Shown here piece after piece: positions 20,909 through 34,307 of a stretch of 37,154 nt of DNA (positions are counted from its first letter, which is position 1; every line of letters begins with the position of its first letter). The notes under the pieces were generated by a model. It was given only the letters and a program-made list of their open reading frames with translations. It ran no database searches and was not told the origin of the DNA. The position numbers and the translations under genes were made by a program. The stretch lies in the NCBI RefSeq assembly GCF_000003815.2, contig NC_049979.1:17118491-17155644 (forward strand), given 5' to 3'. This DNA is from Branchiostoma floridae (taxonomy: Eukaryota; Chordata; Leptocardii; Amphioxiformes; Branchiostomatidae).

Positions 20909-23900
20909 GCACCGTGTTAGCCTGCGGGATGTACATGTAATTGATCAAACATAGCAGCTCCCAATTTTATCAGCAGAATTCCAGTTTGTTGTGGTACTGT
21001 ATCACAGACACTAACTTACCTGTATCCAAGCAGTTTCCAACTCATTGAAGCACAGGATGTTGAAGTTTGGCTGAGAATCATGACTGTCAGACATTTTGTA
21101 ATGTAACTGATAAATCGGCAAAAAAAGAAAGACACACTACCCAGCTTCCATCAAGTGTAAATGTATCAAATTCACAATAGTAGGAAATGAATAGCAATTG
21201 CTTCCAGAAGTGCTTCAGTGATAATTTGTCAAGACAGCTTTAGTCTTGTGTACAAAGGAGTGTTGATGAGAAAAGTCAGTCCCAGAGTTTGTTCTTGAAG
21301 TCCCCTCAATCAATTTTGTCTTGGAAAGAATTGATTTGAAAAATGCAATAATGATGCTGTTTGAACTGCCTTTGTGTGGTAACTTGTTGACGGTCAAAGC
21401 AGAAGACTAATTTTCAAGTGTATTGAAGAAACTAACCCTGGGACTGGTGCAGTTTTAGCACAGTTAGTAGATAAATGCATGCTCAAGATCCGTTTGTAGT
21501 AACACATAACCCACCTCTGGATTGTATACTGGTGTAGTTAGTAATACTATTGTTTTGGGAAAGACATTCAGTGATGTATGGAGTTCTTCATATCACAAAG
21601 TATATCAGGTGTAGTGTAGCTATTGTCCACGACTAATAGACTGTAAGAGTTTTAATTTTTGCTGATTTTTTTTTTTTACTTTTTGATTTTAGTAAAACCT
21701 TAGAAGTAGCCACAGGCTGTATACAGGGGACTCCTCCTGTGGTTGCTTGTAGGGAGATTTTTTCAGATTTGTATGTAATATGTGGTGTTGTGGTGGTGCG
21801 CCTAGATAGCATATTTGTATTTAAGCAAGGTCATAGGTCACTCTGTGGGTCTCAAGAGCATTCCACGTAGATGAGGAAGAGAGAAGTAGGCAGGTAGCTT
21901 CTTATAAAAAAAATTGTGTCTTGTGCCGTACGAATGCATGTGTACAGTCCTCAGTGCTTTGTACTTATGTGACTACTTAAAGAAAACAGGTCTAACCAAT
22001 TACCCTGGCTATGAAAAAGTGTTATTCAATGGTCATGTGAACTGTTATCAAGTTCTGTACACGTGTATGTCAGGTTGAAATACAGGAGTGGTCATGGTCT
22101 TGTTGTGCTTTACCACAGAGTTTGTTCTTTTATTCCGTTCAAAGATTTTAGTTTTACAAAGTGCTGGACCACTGAGTTCCTTTGCTATGAATGCAAATAC
22201 ACAAACCCACAGCTAACATTTCAAAGTATGCACCAAATAGATTTCTGACCTTTCTTTGAGGCCAACAGTATGTTCATTTAAGTAGGTTGCAAGGAATAGC
22301 CACTTCTCAAAGAAACACTAGCTAACACATGTGACCTTATGTTTTAATGTCAGTAGTTAACATTTATTTGCTGCTATGTACAACTTGTTAAGTTTTTGTT
22401 GCCTTTGTTTCGAAGCCCCTCTTGACTTGCCTGGATATTTTCACTGTGAGAATTGGTTCCTCTGTACAGGATTCTGTACTAACTTCTACCTCACACTGAC
22501 TGAAAACTTATATCCAGTTGGCCTTGGGGACCTGTATATCTTGGCATCAATGAAGATGAGTCTGGAGACTGTTAGCCCTTGAATTGAAGAGTAACATACA
22601 ACAGTGGAAAGGCACCTCCACTATCTCTATTTCATTGTCACTTCTACCAAAAGACAAAGATACAAATTGGACCATCAGTAACAGGGCTGTACTTATTGCC
22701 TAGCATTCTGCTCAACAATTTGCTGTGAAAGAGATGCTAAGTATACATCCCCTCAATGGCCTACATAGCTCTATACAACACCATCCACCCTGCACTGCCA
22801 TGTTCAGGTGGGTATGCCATTGCTCTATTTCTGTTGCAAGTCATACGCCACCTTAAGGAACATGGTAAGTGTATCTGCCATACTGGAATGACGACTAGTC
22901 TTTGTACTTATATCTTGTCGGCAAGCTTGCTTGTCGGCCCTCTCCTAGGGAACCATTTTCCACTGTTGAAAGCACATCCAAGCAAGTGCTTCCTTTCCAT
23001 CACTACATTATTATCATTTTCAAAGTTTCTGTCATTCCCATTACCTTTGCTGTAACTATTTATTGTGGTGGGCTGTATTATAGTACTTACAAAAAAGGCT
23101 TTGACACTTGGGTTTTTGTAAAATGAGCATACAATCATGCATGTGGTTACACCTGGATTCCATTAAACAGGCCCATTGTGTTGTTCTGCCAAGTCTTCTG
23201 TGCGGTGTCATTCATGTGTCGTCACTGGATATGAAAACTACACTAGGAATACATAAATACAATGTGGAAGTGTCCACATGTTGAGTCAGTGTGTACAGCT
23301 GCAAAGACCAAAACCCAAAACTGGAATAGATCTAGCAGAAGAGGCATGATTCATCAAAAGTATTTGACTGCTGTTGTCAATCATTGAAGGGGTTGACATC
23401 AATGTATCTAATGTATTTGAAGATATTAGCATATCACTAAGCATGTCTTACCTATGTCTACCAGTGATAATAGTACACCATTAGACAGCAGCATCCACTT
23501 GTGTCATTTCATTTCCCCCTGGCACAATAGTCCAAATTGTTCTTTTACATCCTTTTAGGGATAGTTTTTGTGGACTGAAGAGTCATTTCAGCTGCAATTC
23601 AGCATAAACCTGTTCCTGTGTCATACCAACCTTCTTGGTCATATACAAGCTAACATGCCCCATGGTGCAGTCCCTGCACGTCTGATAGATTTCTGTGAAC
23701 TATAAAAAGCTAAGCTATGACTGATAGGGAAGGGTATACCTGCCAGCGAAGGGTATACCTGCCAGCGCAGTTGAGAATTTTTTTTGTCAGATAACATGAG
23801 GTTATGAAGCAGGATACATGTATGTGAATAGGGCACACAAATGTTTTATGCATGTATACTGGGATACAGATAAACCCAGAGCAAACATTCCCATACAGCC

Positions 23901-24495
23901 TGGCATTGCTGTAACCAGTGATCCATAATGAGTATTCTGCAGTACCATACAATGCATGACGTTGGACCTACAATTAAGGATTATGGAACAGTGGGTAATC
24001 AAGATTCTGACTGCTGATGAATACCGATTGCTTTGATGACTCAAGGAGGCTGCATTGAATCATTTATTGCTTAAAGTTTGACATGACAGAGTATATGGAG
24101 AAAGACAACCTCAAGCGAACCGTTCACACTTAGTTTGACATGACAAACAATCACACAAAAACCAACTACAAATAGCTAAATATTTTTTTTAATACGTCAA
24201 CCTACTTACAACAAAGTTCCAGAATACATTCATTTGCATAATAAAAGGATAAAGTTGTTAACACAATGTACTGTACATGATTGAGAACTTATTCAACAGC
24301 CTTTACAGATATCTGCGTAATATGCACAGTATGGACAGACATAAATCAGTACTTTGATGGCCATTGAATAATCAAAGTTATTTCTTTATCATTTACATGA
24401 TGACCCATCATCTATAGAACCACAAGGCATTTACTTGCAGCATTTATGTAATGATGATATGTTTCTGATTCTATTCAGATATATCCACGGCTTTC
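20909..24495. other. Convergent 3' flanks of APP and hexosaminidase
   Basis: These 3.6 kb lie between the APP stop and the hexosaminidase stop. They should contain both 3' UTRs. No conserved ORF is visible, and the 99-codon ORF at 22756-23055 has no family features. Candidate poly(A) signals are an ATTAAA at 23162-23167 on the + strand, far from the APP stop, and AATAAA on the - strand at 24063-24068 with ATTAAA at 24188-24193. The last two are suitably placed for the hexosaminidase message. Confidence 0.55.
23729..23766. repeat. Exact tandem duplication of 19 bp
   Basis: GAAGGGTATACCTGCCAGC occurs twice head to tail at 23729-23747 and 23748-23766 with no mismatch. It lies in the intergenic region between the convergent genes. 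The function is unknown, and it may be a recent slippage event. Confidence 0.9.
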
Positions 24496-27400
24496 TCAGA
24501 CAGGTACAAAGGGACAAGCACTAGGACGGAGGGGCTGTGCTGGTATCCCTCTCCTAAACAGGACATAAGATACAAGATAAGTACCTCAAAGAACAAGAGA
24601 AGAATCTTACTTTTACAATGGTATTTTTAATACCAGATTTGAAAAGCCCTGAGAAATGCAAAATGTTCACATACCTGATCATACGACATCTGTGTTCCCC
24701 AAGCCTAACTGATGCGTCTTCCATATCAGTAGTGTCCTGGGAACTCCACAGCCTCTCTGCTATCGCGCTAGCCCTGGGCCATAGTCGGGAGAGCAGGTTA
24801 GTCCAGTCCACATACTCCCCCCACAGGCATGCCTCTCCTCCTAGCACCAGATCCTTCTGAGCCATTGTTCCTGCAGAGAAGAAATAGGTCCATTGATCTA
24901 CATGTAGAGTAGTGTTACCACATACTTCTTCAAGCACCAAATGCTCCTAGGGTCTGCTGATTGTCCTTCACAAAACAATGTTGGCAAATTGTGAAAATAA
25001 TACATGTTTATTTCAAATCAGTAACACCAAAAATTTTGAATGTTGTCTGTTGCCTTATCCAGACCTATTGCAGTTTTACTCACACATCACCTGGTTATGG
25101 AATCAAATCTAAGAATTGAGCCCCACCATTGAAAGCATGAGGATCACATCTGTAGTATGGAGGCCAGTCTTCCCCTGTGCTGATTAAATCCAGGTACCAG
25201 CAGGCAGACAGGATGGTTCTTAGGCCATGCCGTGTCACCTGTGCCATCTTCTGAGCCCATTTACCAGGCCTCCACACCTGTATAACAGTGTTTTTTGGTA
25301 CACTGCCCTGCAAGAAAGCAAAACTGTCCAAATTTCTAATACCTTTTTGTTGTTTAAGAAAGTGATAAGCATTACTATCAGATAAAGTTATGTAGTATGC
25401 ATGAGTAAACAGCACTGCATCCTCTGTTACACCTTGAACATCAAGAAGTGATGCCAGTATTCTTGCAGCATACTTACATGTACTTTACAGTAAAGTAAGG
25501 CACGTGGTGTGAACCAGAACAATTGTTTTGGCTTCAATATTCAGCCCAAAAGGTGATGGTTATTTACCAGGCATATCTAATGATCATCATCATACCTCCT
25601 GTCCTTTAGCAGCTACATCCTCCCATACAGCTGACACCTTTCCCAAAGATTCCACAATCTTCATTATTCTGCAACAATTAGATACACAATTAGAAAGACT
25701 GCCAGTTCTCCTTTTTAAGCAGCATCTGTATGATTGTGTATTACCAGTGGCCAAGTCTCAAAACTCATGCAGTAAGGCCACAACTGCAGAGTAACATTTC
25801 TTCATCATATGAATGGCTGATTCATTCTTTGTCAAGTAAGGGCTCACAGAAATCATAAGAAGCAAAATTGGACAAACTTGATGGCCAAATTGGGCCTACA
25901 TGTATGAATATCAACATTATGTAATGGATATACATCTCATTTTAGAACTCTACACTGCTCACCTCTGTACATAGTAGGTCTGAAGCTTGACGTAGTAATC
26001 AAATCCCCTTTTCTCCATAAACTGTGTAATTTCTGCATCATTTTTCCTGTGGAACAAAAATGATATAATCATGTTCTCTCAACAAACACACAGAGGCATC
26101 ATACTGTGATAAACAATGACAATACATCGTAACAATCGTAACAACCATGTGATCAGTTTACACGATTTGTTCTTCCCCATCTCACTAAAAAAGTCTGTAT
26201 CTCATGCTACATAGTATGAATTAATATGTCTTTGTATGTTCATAAATTCATGGGGTTGGACAAACCCCAACCTGCAAAAACCTCATTAGTAGAAAAGGAT
26301 CAAAGGTAAATTCCCCATGTAATATAATACAACATCTTGCAGTAGTCACAGAAAAAATAAGGTGTAGGGATGTGCTCTACAGTTCTCCTTACCAACATGC
26401 AAAATTGACCTCGTCTCCACCCAGATGCACCAACTGGTCAGGAAAAACATCCTTGATTTCCTGCAGCAGTTTACCCATGAACTGATAGGTGGCTTCAAGG
26501 ACAGGGTTGAGGGCACCTCTTTGCTTGCCAGTCTTAGTGTAACATGTAGTCAGTAGGCTAGGCTGCCCATGGCCCCAGGACAGGGTGTGACCTAGAATAA
26601 AACAGTTTTGCAATCTTAAACCATCAAATGTCAAAATTTCTGAAATGCAAAGGTTTTGAAAGGTTGTATGATGCTAAACTTTCTTCCAACACAAAGGTAT
26701 AACGTTAACTGTTACACGGATCAAATTTTCAACCACAGTCACCTTCTTCAGGATCAATACTGATGAAAGTTTCAAGATTTATTTTTTTGATGGAGAGGAA
26801 GACAGGTAGGCCATAGTGTTGTCAAATGAGTTATAACAATGGAAGTGGTCTCTAATTTCTCATCATCTATATAATGATGATACATGCAATGACATACAGT
26901 GACCTTATGGATTTACTGGTAGTCTGTCCTGCAGTTTCTAACCATTTTGCTAAATGGTGCTGCTGATCAATGGAATACCAAGAATGACTGCTGCAGTTTT
27001 CACTGACCACAACAAGGGAGCATGCCTCAAAGAAAGGAAAGCTTGTACACTCTTTGTGCATACTCAGATAATCAATTATGATGAAAGAAACAAATTGAAA
27101 GAAAGCAGTGCTAAACAGTGGCCTTTAATACATTACCTGGTGTGTCAAACTCTGGCACCACTCTTATCCCCCTCAGTCTGGCATACTCCAGGATAGTTCT
27201 CACATCCTTCTGAGTGTACACATGTGTGTCAGGGTGAAAGGCCCCCTGTAGACAATACAATGTGTTAATCTTTACCGCATGATTCTTGTCATTGCACACC
27301 TGCTTTATTATTCTGATTGACAAGGTGTTGCATGCTTTTTGTCAATTGACATGGCCAAGTTGAGTTGTTGAATTGACTTAAAGTTTGTAGATTGATGTAA

Positions 27401-30400
27401 TGTTAATTCTTTTACATTACAGCTAAAATTTACTTGCTTATTCAATTTCCTGGAATCTTCAGATGATTAAATTTTGATGAAATTACTTGTTCTTTGGACA
27501 ATTGAAAAGTCAAAGATTAATTTTGACAGTTCAAGTTGTCCTGAATTCATTCCATTATATTGATGATCCCATAATTTCATAATGCCTAGGTTTTCAGTAC
27601 TTCATCCAGTTCATTAAGCTGAATTGATAAGCTAAAAGCTCTGTTGGTGTAGCCTTATGTACACTGAGAGCATACCTTTTTACTAAGTTCAGGGAAAGCA
27701 ATGCTCTCATATGGGAAGGAAGGATCATCCACTATGTGCCAGTGAAACACATTGAACTTATTGAAGGCCATGGCATCCTGGAAAAACAGAAACATTATTC
27801 AGCATTGTTTATGTTATTTAAGATCTATATTAATTATGTTCTACAACAGCAAAGAGTCATGTTTGAGAATAATTTGTGCCAAACTGTTTTAGACTGATAT
27901 CTACCATCTACAACACCTCAAATGACCTCAAACGGGGTTGAGGTTGTTTGAGGTCTTTTAGGTGTTCCCGAAGACCCAAGAAGGCAGCCCTTAAATGAAA
28001 TATAACGTTAAGACTGTCTTTGAAGCAAATTTCCTACCAGGTTCTGCAGGATGTACTTGACTGGTACAAAGTGCCTGGATGTATCCAGTAAAACACCTCT
28101 GTGTGGAAATCTGGGGAAGTCTTGGATATCTGTTCTGTTCACGGTATACTGAGAAAAGTGCAATGTAGAATATGCAATCTGAAAACTGAACATTTCAGAA
28201 ATGCTGCATATGGTATACATTATATCAAATCATCAGAGAGGTACCAGTATACAGTGCCATGTTGTACCCTGGTATAATGTAAAAAACCTGTAAAGTCTGT
28301 AATCTATAGCAATACCATCATTAATCATGAACAACTACCAGCAGTGTTTTGTCTACTAGAGTACATCTCAAGATGTTGACTATGCGTAACTATGCAACAT
28401 TCCTTGCACAATATTAAAGGTACTTCACATTTTCTACAATATATATATTTTCTACATTTTATGTGAACTTACCAAACCATGTTCGCCTCTGTAGATAAGC
28501 TGAGAAAATGTCTCCAACCCTACAAAAGTCAGTCAATATTTTGTATAATTCAAGAAACAACTCATCTACAGACTTGTTGGGCTATGTATAACATTATTCT
28601 TTTTAACCGGTATTCAAAGCCATGAAAGAGTTCAACTTTGAATTTATATGTTGGGCTCCTGCACCACAATTGAAAAATATTTTTCCAGAAATGCACTTAA
28701 GGCATTTTAATTGAAAGAGAATCATAAGTAACCTCCACTCACCTCTGAGGGCACCCCAGACAGAATCAGTCTTTAATTTGACACCTTCTCTGGCCACTGA
28801 CAGTTCATCTACAACACAGACAGAACAACAATCTTCAAGTCCAACACCTCTTCTAACCTCCAAGCAGATGCATGCTTGTATTTTAGTTTCACAAAGAAGT
28901 CAAGCCCTAATACATCTGCTTGGAGATTACTGATCTTCTATGACAATGCATCAAACTTGCTTTTCATACTTTTTAAGTTTGGTAGCATTGAGTAATACCA
29001 CACCCCTTCAAATATTGAAGAAAAAACAGTTTAGAAAACAAAACTTTTTCTTTAATGCTGAGAGGCATTGCTTATTTTGTGTAATCTACAACTTCGTGGC
29101 TTGACTTCTGCATGCACAAAAAGCATATCTAAAGCCTGCAGATTTTAAGGGATGAGGCAACATATCATACACCTTTACCTTGGGGTCAGCACTGGGTCAC
29201 CTTTGCTAGGTAAGAGGCTGCACACTACAATATTTAAAGATTGGTCATCTATTCCATTGCTACTCCTATTTAGTCATTCCTTAATGGAAATGCTTACAGT
29301 TTTCCTTGGCGCCCAGGTGTGGAGAAGCCCCCTTACAAGACTCCTTAACGCTGACCTCCAGCACAACGAGACAGGTGGTGTCAGCATCACACTTACTGCC
29401 AGTGGCAGCTTCATCGATACTAAAGATGATCTCAGTGTATCGCCCAAATGCTAGGTCCAGTATTTCACAACGATGTGAACCAGGTGCATAGGTGAAATTG
29501 AAAGTGTCTCTGTTCCCATAAGACATAAGATAGTTAGACATAAGCATCAGCCTGGCTTTCAGATTGCATTTAAATGGATCATAACAATATAACAAGAATA
29601 TATGGCTGCATTGCTCATACATCTCAGGTGCCTTCAATGATATATTAGGAACTGAATAAATGGTAAAAAAAATAAAAGATAGTCCCATAGCCTTTTTAGG
29701 CTGCAGGACCAATGGGCAATGTTATCAACGTGTCTTGGGTATGATATTGGAATGCGGAGCCCATCCCTCTCCTTCCACAGGAACTGAATGATGATGACTA
29801 ACGTTAACGTTAAATAATCAGGGAAAAATAGTCCCAAATCATAATCATTTCCAAGCAATCCATCAGTGATGGCATTTTAGAGGTCATAGGTGTCTTGTTT
29901 CTTTGACTTTGACTTTATTCGGATCTACATGGCCTGTTGTATCTGTTTTTCAACCTCCATGTTTTGTATCCTGCTTAGACGTGGCGACTCTTCAGTTCCT
30001 AGTAAACACGTTGAATGCAATTATCCAAAATGCTATGGTGCAATGTAACGTTAGATATTCTGGTAACCAAACGTGTGTATTTCTTCTAAGTATCTACCAG
30101 CACCGCGGTGCCACTTGTTGGCCAGAAGTTTGCAACAACCACCTGCTTAAAACAAACACGTCTCCCGTTGACACCTGGTGTTGTGGTTTCGGCCAGACCT
30201 GCCCCGCCTCCCTCACCACGTAGCGACCCGTGCCCCCAGTCTTCCGTGAAAACCTTAGCGATGAACTCTTTATCGGTTCGTCTGACCCTGCCCTTGTGGT
30301 GTACCCAGAACGAAGGAGGGAAAACACTCCTGATGCATAACAGCACAGAACAATGGAAACAAGGGAGAAACACAGTTTTATCCACTGCCGCCTCCTGCAC

Positions 30401-30414
30401 AGGTTGGGCGCCAT
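24496..30414 (-). CDS. HEXB: Beta-hexosaminidase (glycoside hydrolase family 20), complete, 13 exons
   Basis: This is a lysosomal enzyme removing terminal beta-linked GlcNAc/GalNAc from glycoconjugates. Exons in transcript order: 30414-30143, 29509-29298, 28808-28743, 28519-28473, 28148-28038, 27777-27676, 27245-27137, 26591-26393, 26046-25963, 25668-25596, 25307-25127, 24870-24675 and 24553-24496. They total 1710 nt, or 569 residues, against 556 for human HEXB. All phases match. The ATG at 30414 follows an in-frame TAA and has a good context (AAGATGG). Residues 11-32 are a hydrophobic signal sequence. Catalytic markers: LLDTSRH (Arg224), [14 protein letters not shown] (248-261), EFDTPGH (302-308), HLGGDEV with the Asp366-Glu367 pair, CWYLDLIS (462-468) and [10 protein letters not shown]. 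Sequons include NFT in exon 2 and NRT at 203-205. The YLDLIS loop is of the HEXB kind, so HEXB is the nearer symbol, but the gene may be co-orthologous to both vertebrate genes. Confidence 0.95.
27912..27966. repeat. Imperfect hairpin repeat in a hexosaminidase intron
   Basis: The left arm AACACCTCAAATGACCTCAA (from 27912) pairs with a right arm TTGAGGTCTTTTAGGTGTT (ending 27966), with a loop of about 12 nt. Similar ACACCTCAAA and GACCTCAAA blocks occur again at 31249-31330 in the neighbouring GLYATL intron. This suggests a dispersed repeat family. Confidence 0.6.
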
Positions 30415-31015
30415 CTTGACCAATTATTTTCTTTTCGCCGGACTGGTCTATGACTTAGGAGGGCGGCACAGTCTCTCTAGTAGACCTTGCGATCCATATA
30501 TCTCCGAGTAACCAGGCGCTATGTCACGGACCCTACCAAGAGGCTGATCAGTCGGAAGAGTTGCTAAAATGATAAAACGTTACCAGCAACCCAAATACGA
30601 TATCGCTCGTATCAATAGAAGCATTGAAGATGCCCAAGGACTACCATACTTTGTTAACGTTATGTTGTAGGAAAAAATGCACATAACGTTAGAATAGCAT
30701 AGTTTTCATAAGCACTGCTCGGATTTGTCTTACCATATTACATCGTAAACCGTTACATTTATTTATTTATTTTTAATTTATGAATCTTTAGGGTAGTCCC
30801 TTCAGTTAACGTAACTGATTTCGAAGGGAGCCCCATTGTTTGAGCAATGACTTTGAAGTTTGGGGTCAAGGTGTACAAAGGTTACTTTTACTGCGCATGC
30901 CGTGCTGAGCACAAGCCAAGATACACAAAGACATCTGTCTATATGGAGTTCAACGTTATATTAACCGTTACATCGACTGTCGGTGTGCCCTGCTCTTATT
31001 CTGTCCGTGATCAGG
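30415..31015. promoter_or_regulatory. Head-to-head intergenic region, probable bidirectional promoter
   Basis: 601 bp separate the start codons of the divergent hexosaminidase and GLYATL genes. The half near hexosaminidase is richer in GC and CpG and contains a GGGCGG box at 30461-30466. A TGCGCATGC motif at 30892-30900 resembles an NRF1 half-palindrome. The AAGATGGCG around the hexosaminidase ATG resembles a YY1 site. I do not see a full CLEAR element (GTCACGTGAC), which many vertebrate lysosomal genes carry. There is no TATA box at an obvious position. The shared regulation is inferred from spacing only. Confidence 0.5.
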
Positions 31016-34000
31016 ATGACCCGAAGTTTGTTGCGTTCTGAACTCAGACAGTTGGTGCGTTCTCTGGTGCTGGATTGGAATGACCTAGCATCCCATTCCA
31101 AAGCAATGGTAACGTGGTGTGCGTGTGTCTGTGTGTGACCATTAATCAACTTGTTACTTCTATGAAGTATTGTTTTGGGTCTGGACGGTATGTGGGGTCG
31201 TTGAATGGTTTGCGATTGTTTTTGGTAGGTGGGTAGGGGGGTCTGCCTAAACACCTCAAACGACCTCAAAAAACAAACCACGGAGGCCCTTTTTAACCTC
31301 CTTGCTCAAACAACCTCAAACGGCTCTAACATGCAGTGTACATGGGACAACGACCTTGTGTGGCGCTCTGGCTACATTCTTTATATGCATTTATGGATTT
31401 TCTATAAAAAATGCAGCAAGTTCTCATTTTCATCTACCATATATATGGATTTAGTCAGGCGGTTTCAAGATCGAAGAAATTTGAGGCTAAAAAACTTATA
31501 TATACAAGTATCATAGAATTGAGTTGAATTGAATTATGAGTTGACAAAGATAGAATTGTGCTGTTCTGAAGGTCAAGGTCGATTTGGGGCCTCTGACATT
31601 GTTACGTACTGAACTTCTGTTTTTTGTATCTTTTGATAACCGAACAAGGAATGATATTTGGTATTACATATTTTTCGTATTCAGGTAGAGTAGACAGATA
31701 TGTACACATATGACATGCAAATTATTCCTTAATTTGTATATGAGGTAGTTCTGTAACCCCAGTGATTTTCATGATAGGACTTTACCTACATGTAATTAAG
31801 GCCAAGTATAAAATCAACAGATACTTATTATGTTAAATGAGTTCCTAATTTGCATAATTGATGCAAAATGCCATGATTCCTAAGAAAGAAGTGATTGGAA
31901 TTTTACCAACTCCAGTGTGCCTCCACAATGCCTCCAACGTGCCTCCGCTTGGTGAGATTGACCCAGTGTAAACTAAAATACATAAAAGGTGAAAATCACT
32001 AATGAAATACACCTGTCAATGTGCGCGCGCGCACTTACATACATACAAAGTTTCTTCACTTGCTGTAATTAGTCTCAAATCTTGTCCTATTTTGCTACCA
32101 CAGTTGTTCTACACTGCTCAGCATTACCTGGATGGTAAAATTCCTTGGGAGATGACCTTTGAAGTGGACAGGTGGCCAGACTACACCGCCGTCCTGTGGA
32201 CTGGTAATAATGACGCCTCAGCGCCATCCTTTGCAAAGGTTACAACATTTATTGCAATTTGCTCGCACAAATTAATCGCGAGATAGAAGACTACGGCATT
32301 CTAGGCTAGTATTATCAAGGTGGCGTGTATTGTGTAATCCAGCATTAAGCCAGCAATATTGAAAAGGGATTTCAAATAGTGCTCCTCTGCCTATTTCAAA
32401 CACTTTAGGCCAATAATGAGCCAAAGGGCTTAGCTGATATTGCTTTAAGAGTTGAAGTTGGTCCGTATAATCGATCCTAAATAATGATGGTACAGCAAGT
32501 TCATGGCACAATTTCAGTCTTTTTTTAACAGAAAGCACTATTTTTGCACTGGACCAGTGAGAATGGCCTCAGGCAATTACTCAAGTTGACATCTATGAAA
32601 TGGACCAGTCCACTTCTGTTAATCGGTAGGTCTGATGACATGTCTTACATATTTTCCATCTTTTCAAAGCTACACACCATAGTTATCAATATCTGCCATC
32701 AAAAATATAGCCACGTCCATATTTTCAATAGCGCACTATGTCAACTTTTACGAATTTATTGACATTAGGTTGAAAGTCCCATTTCAGACATGTTACCACA
32801 CTGGGCCAGGGTGAAGGCATTGTTCCCAAGTACATGTATTACTCCGAGTCCAGTGTAAAAAAGACCAAAAAAAAAACATGTTCAGATGGATCACAAAGTC
32901 ACTGACACAAAAGTCTCTGACACAAGTCTTTGAAATGGAAGATTGTTTAAAACGTTATCTGACATGATAAAGTAGAAAGTGGCGGCATCAGAGCGATATG
33001 TCGGACGTGTACACTTTTAATTTCTACCCTGATCAGTGCTGCTGAGATGGTCTTTTATCGGTAGTGGCTAAATGGTTACGTTATAGATACCATAGACATA
33101 TTTCATTGTGTGGATTTAGGAGACAAGATTTTAATGGAATGAAAAAACACGTGCGCTTGAAATAGAACTCGAAACATGTCAAATATATAATATCATATGG
33201 GATCTGTCGGAACTAAGGTGTTAATGTTCAAATGATGTCTAATGTCATTGTGTTGCGCATGCTTCTTACAGCATTCCCTCTCAGTGGTTTGTCCATACTG
33301 AAAGAACATCTGGAGCTACAAGGCGTTCCATTCCCTGAATTTTCCTTTTGTGACACAGCGTACTATCTGCACAAAACTTGCCCGACTGTGGAGAAAGTGA
33401 AAATGTAAGTTTATTATCCGGAACTAATGCTATACATGCACAGTGCTGGCGTTAATTTCGTCCTGATTCCTTAGATATCCACATGAACAATGCGCTTCAG
33501 GGAGATGTTGAACCGTTTGGTCGTTCTTTACTTCTTTTGTTGGTGGTACAAAATCTTGATTTTCTGTGGCATATTTGATTCATAATTGAAAAATAAATGA
33601 AGTGTCTTATTTTTTGAATACCAACATTGCATAGTCTAATTTGGAAATATCCGAAATGAAATGAAAATATTGAGTTTCTCGGTGGCTTTAACCTCTAAAA
33701 TTGGCATCACTTTCATACTAGCACATCATTTATACACATCGATTACAGCATTTAATTACTAAAAATTAGTTCCCTACGTTTCAGTAAATTTTCAGCTTTC
33801 TCCGTGTTTATACCTTGGCTATGCAGTAACTACTATTACATTCAACAGATATGGTTGTATATTCTATCAATGTCGTTCTGACTTCCCAGGACTGACAACA
33901 AGGTGTCCATAACTCCACTCAAACCTGAGCACAGCCAGCTTGTCAGCAGGACCTGGAAATTTGGAGGCACTTCTGAAGTTGAGGAGCGGATTCACTATCA

Positions 34001-34307
34001 GATCAGCACCTTCCCCTCAGCCTGTGTGTATGACCAGGATGGAAACCCTGTATCATGGATCATGTTCAACTACTATGGTTCACAAGGGGCTGGCTACACA
34101 CTACCGGAGCACAGGGGGAAGGGCTACTTTCAGCTGGCCTCCAAGTACCTGATCAGCATCTGTCTTCAGAAGGGATACCTGCCCTTTCTCTTCATTGAGC
34201 ACGACAACGAACATTCAAGGGTCGTACACAGGAAACTGGGGTACTCTTGGGTGGAGGCAGGGAGGTGTGCATATATCCACCTCAACAGAAAAAAGTCATC
34301 GGGCTAA
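31016..34307 (+). CDS. Glycine N-acyltransferase-like protein, complete, 5 exons
   Basis: This is an acyl-CoA:amino acid N-acyltransferase of the GLYAT/GLYATL family, which conjugates acyl groups to glycine or related acceptors. Exons: 31016-31108, 32104-32238, 32532-32625, 33272-33404 and 33890-34307. They total 873 nt or 290 residues, normal for the family, and phases agree at every junction. Exon 2 encodes FEVDRWPDYTAVLWT, matching the VDSWPDF-type motif of GLYATL proteins. The last exon carries the GNAT fold: SRTWKFGG (171-178), NPVSWIM (204-210) and GYTLPEHRGKGY (220-231), whose RGKGY is the acetyl/acyl-CoA pyrophosphate loop. A similar first exon at 36467 shows a tandem family. An ATTAAA at 34609-34614 is a candidate poly(A) signal. 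The closest human relative seems to be GLYATL3, from memory; the substrate cannot be told. Confidence 0.92.

Noticed and set aside
22756-23055. A 99-codon ORF with hydrophobic stretches between APP and hexosaminidase.
   Set aside because: It shows no family motif, lies in a 3' flank, and its composition is like the surrounding non-coding DNA.
30108-30419. A 103-codon + strand ORF.
   Set aside because: It is the antisense shadow of hexosaminidase exon 1, which has a signal sequence, a good start context and a matching donor.
31119-31137. A GTGTGCGTGTGTCTGTGTG microsatellite.
   Set aside because: Ordinary simple repeat without further meaning.
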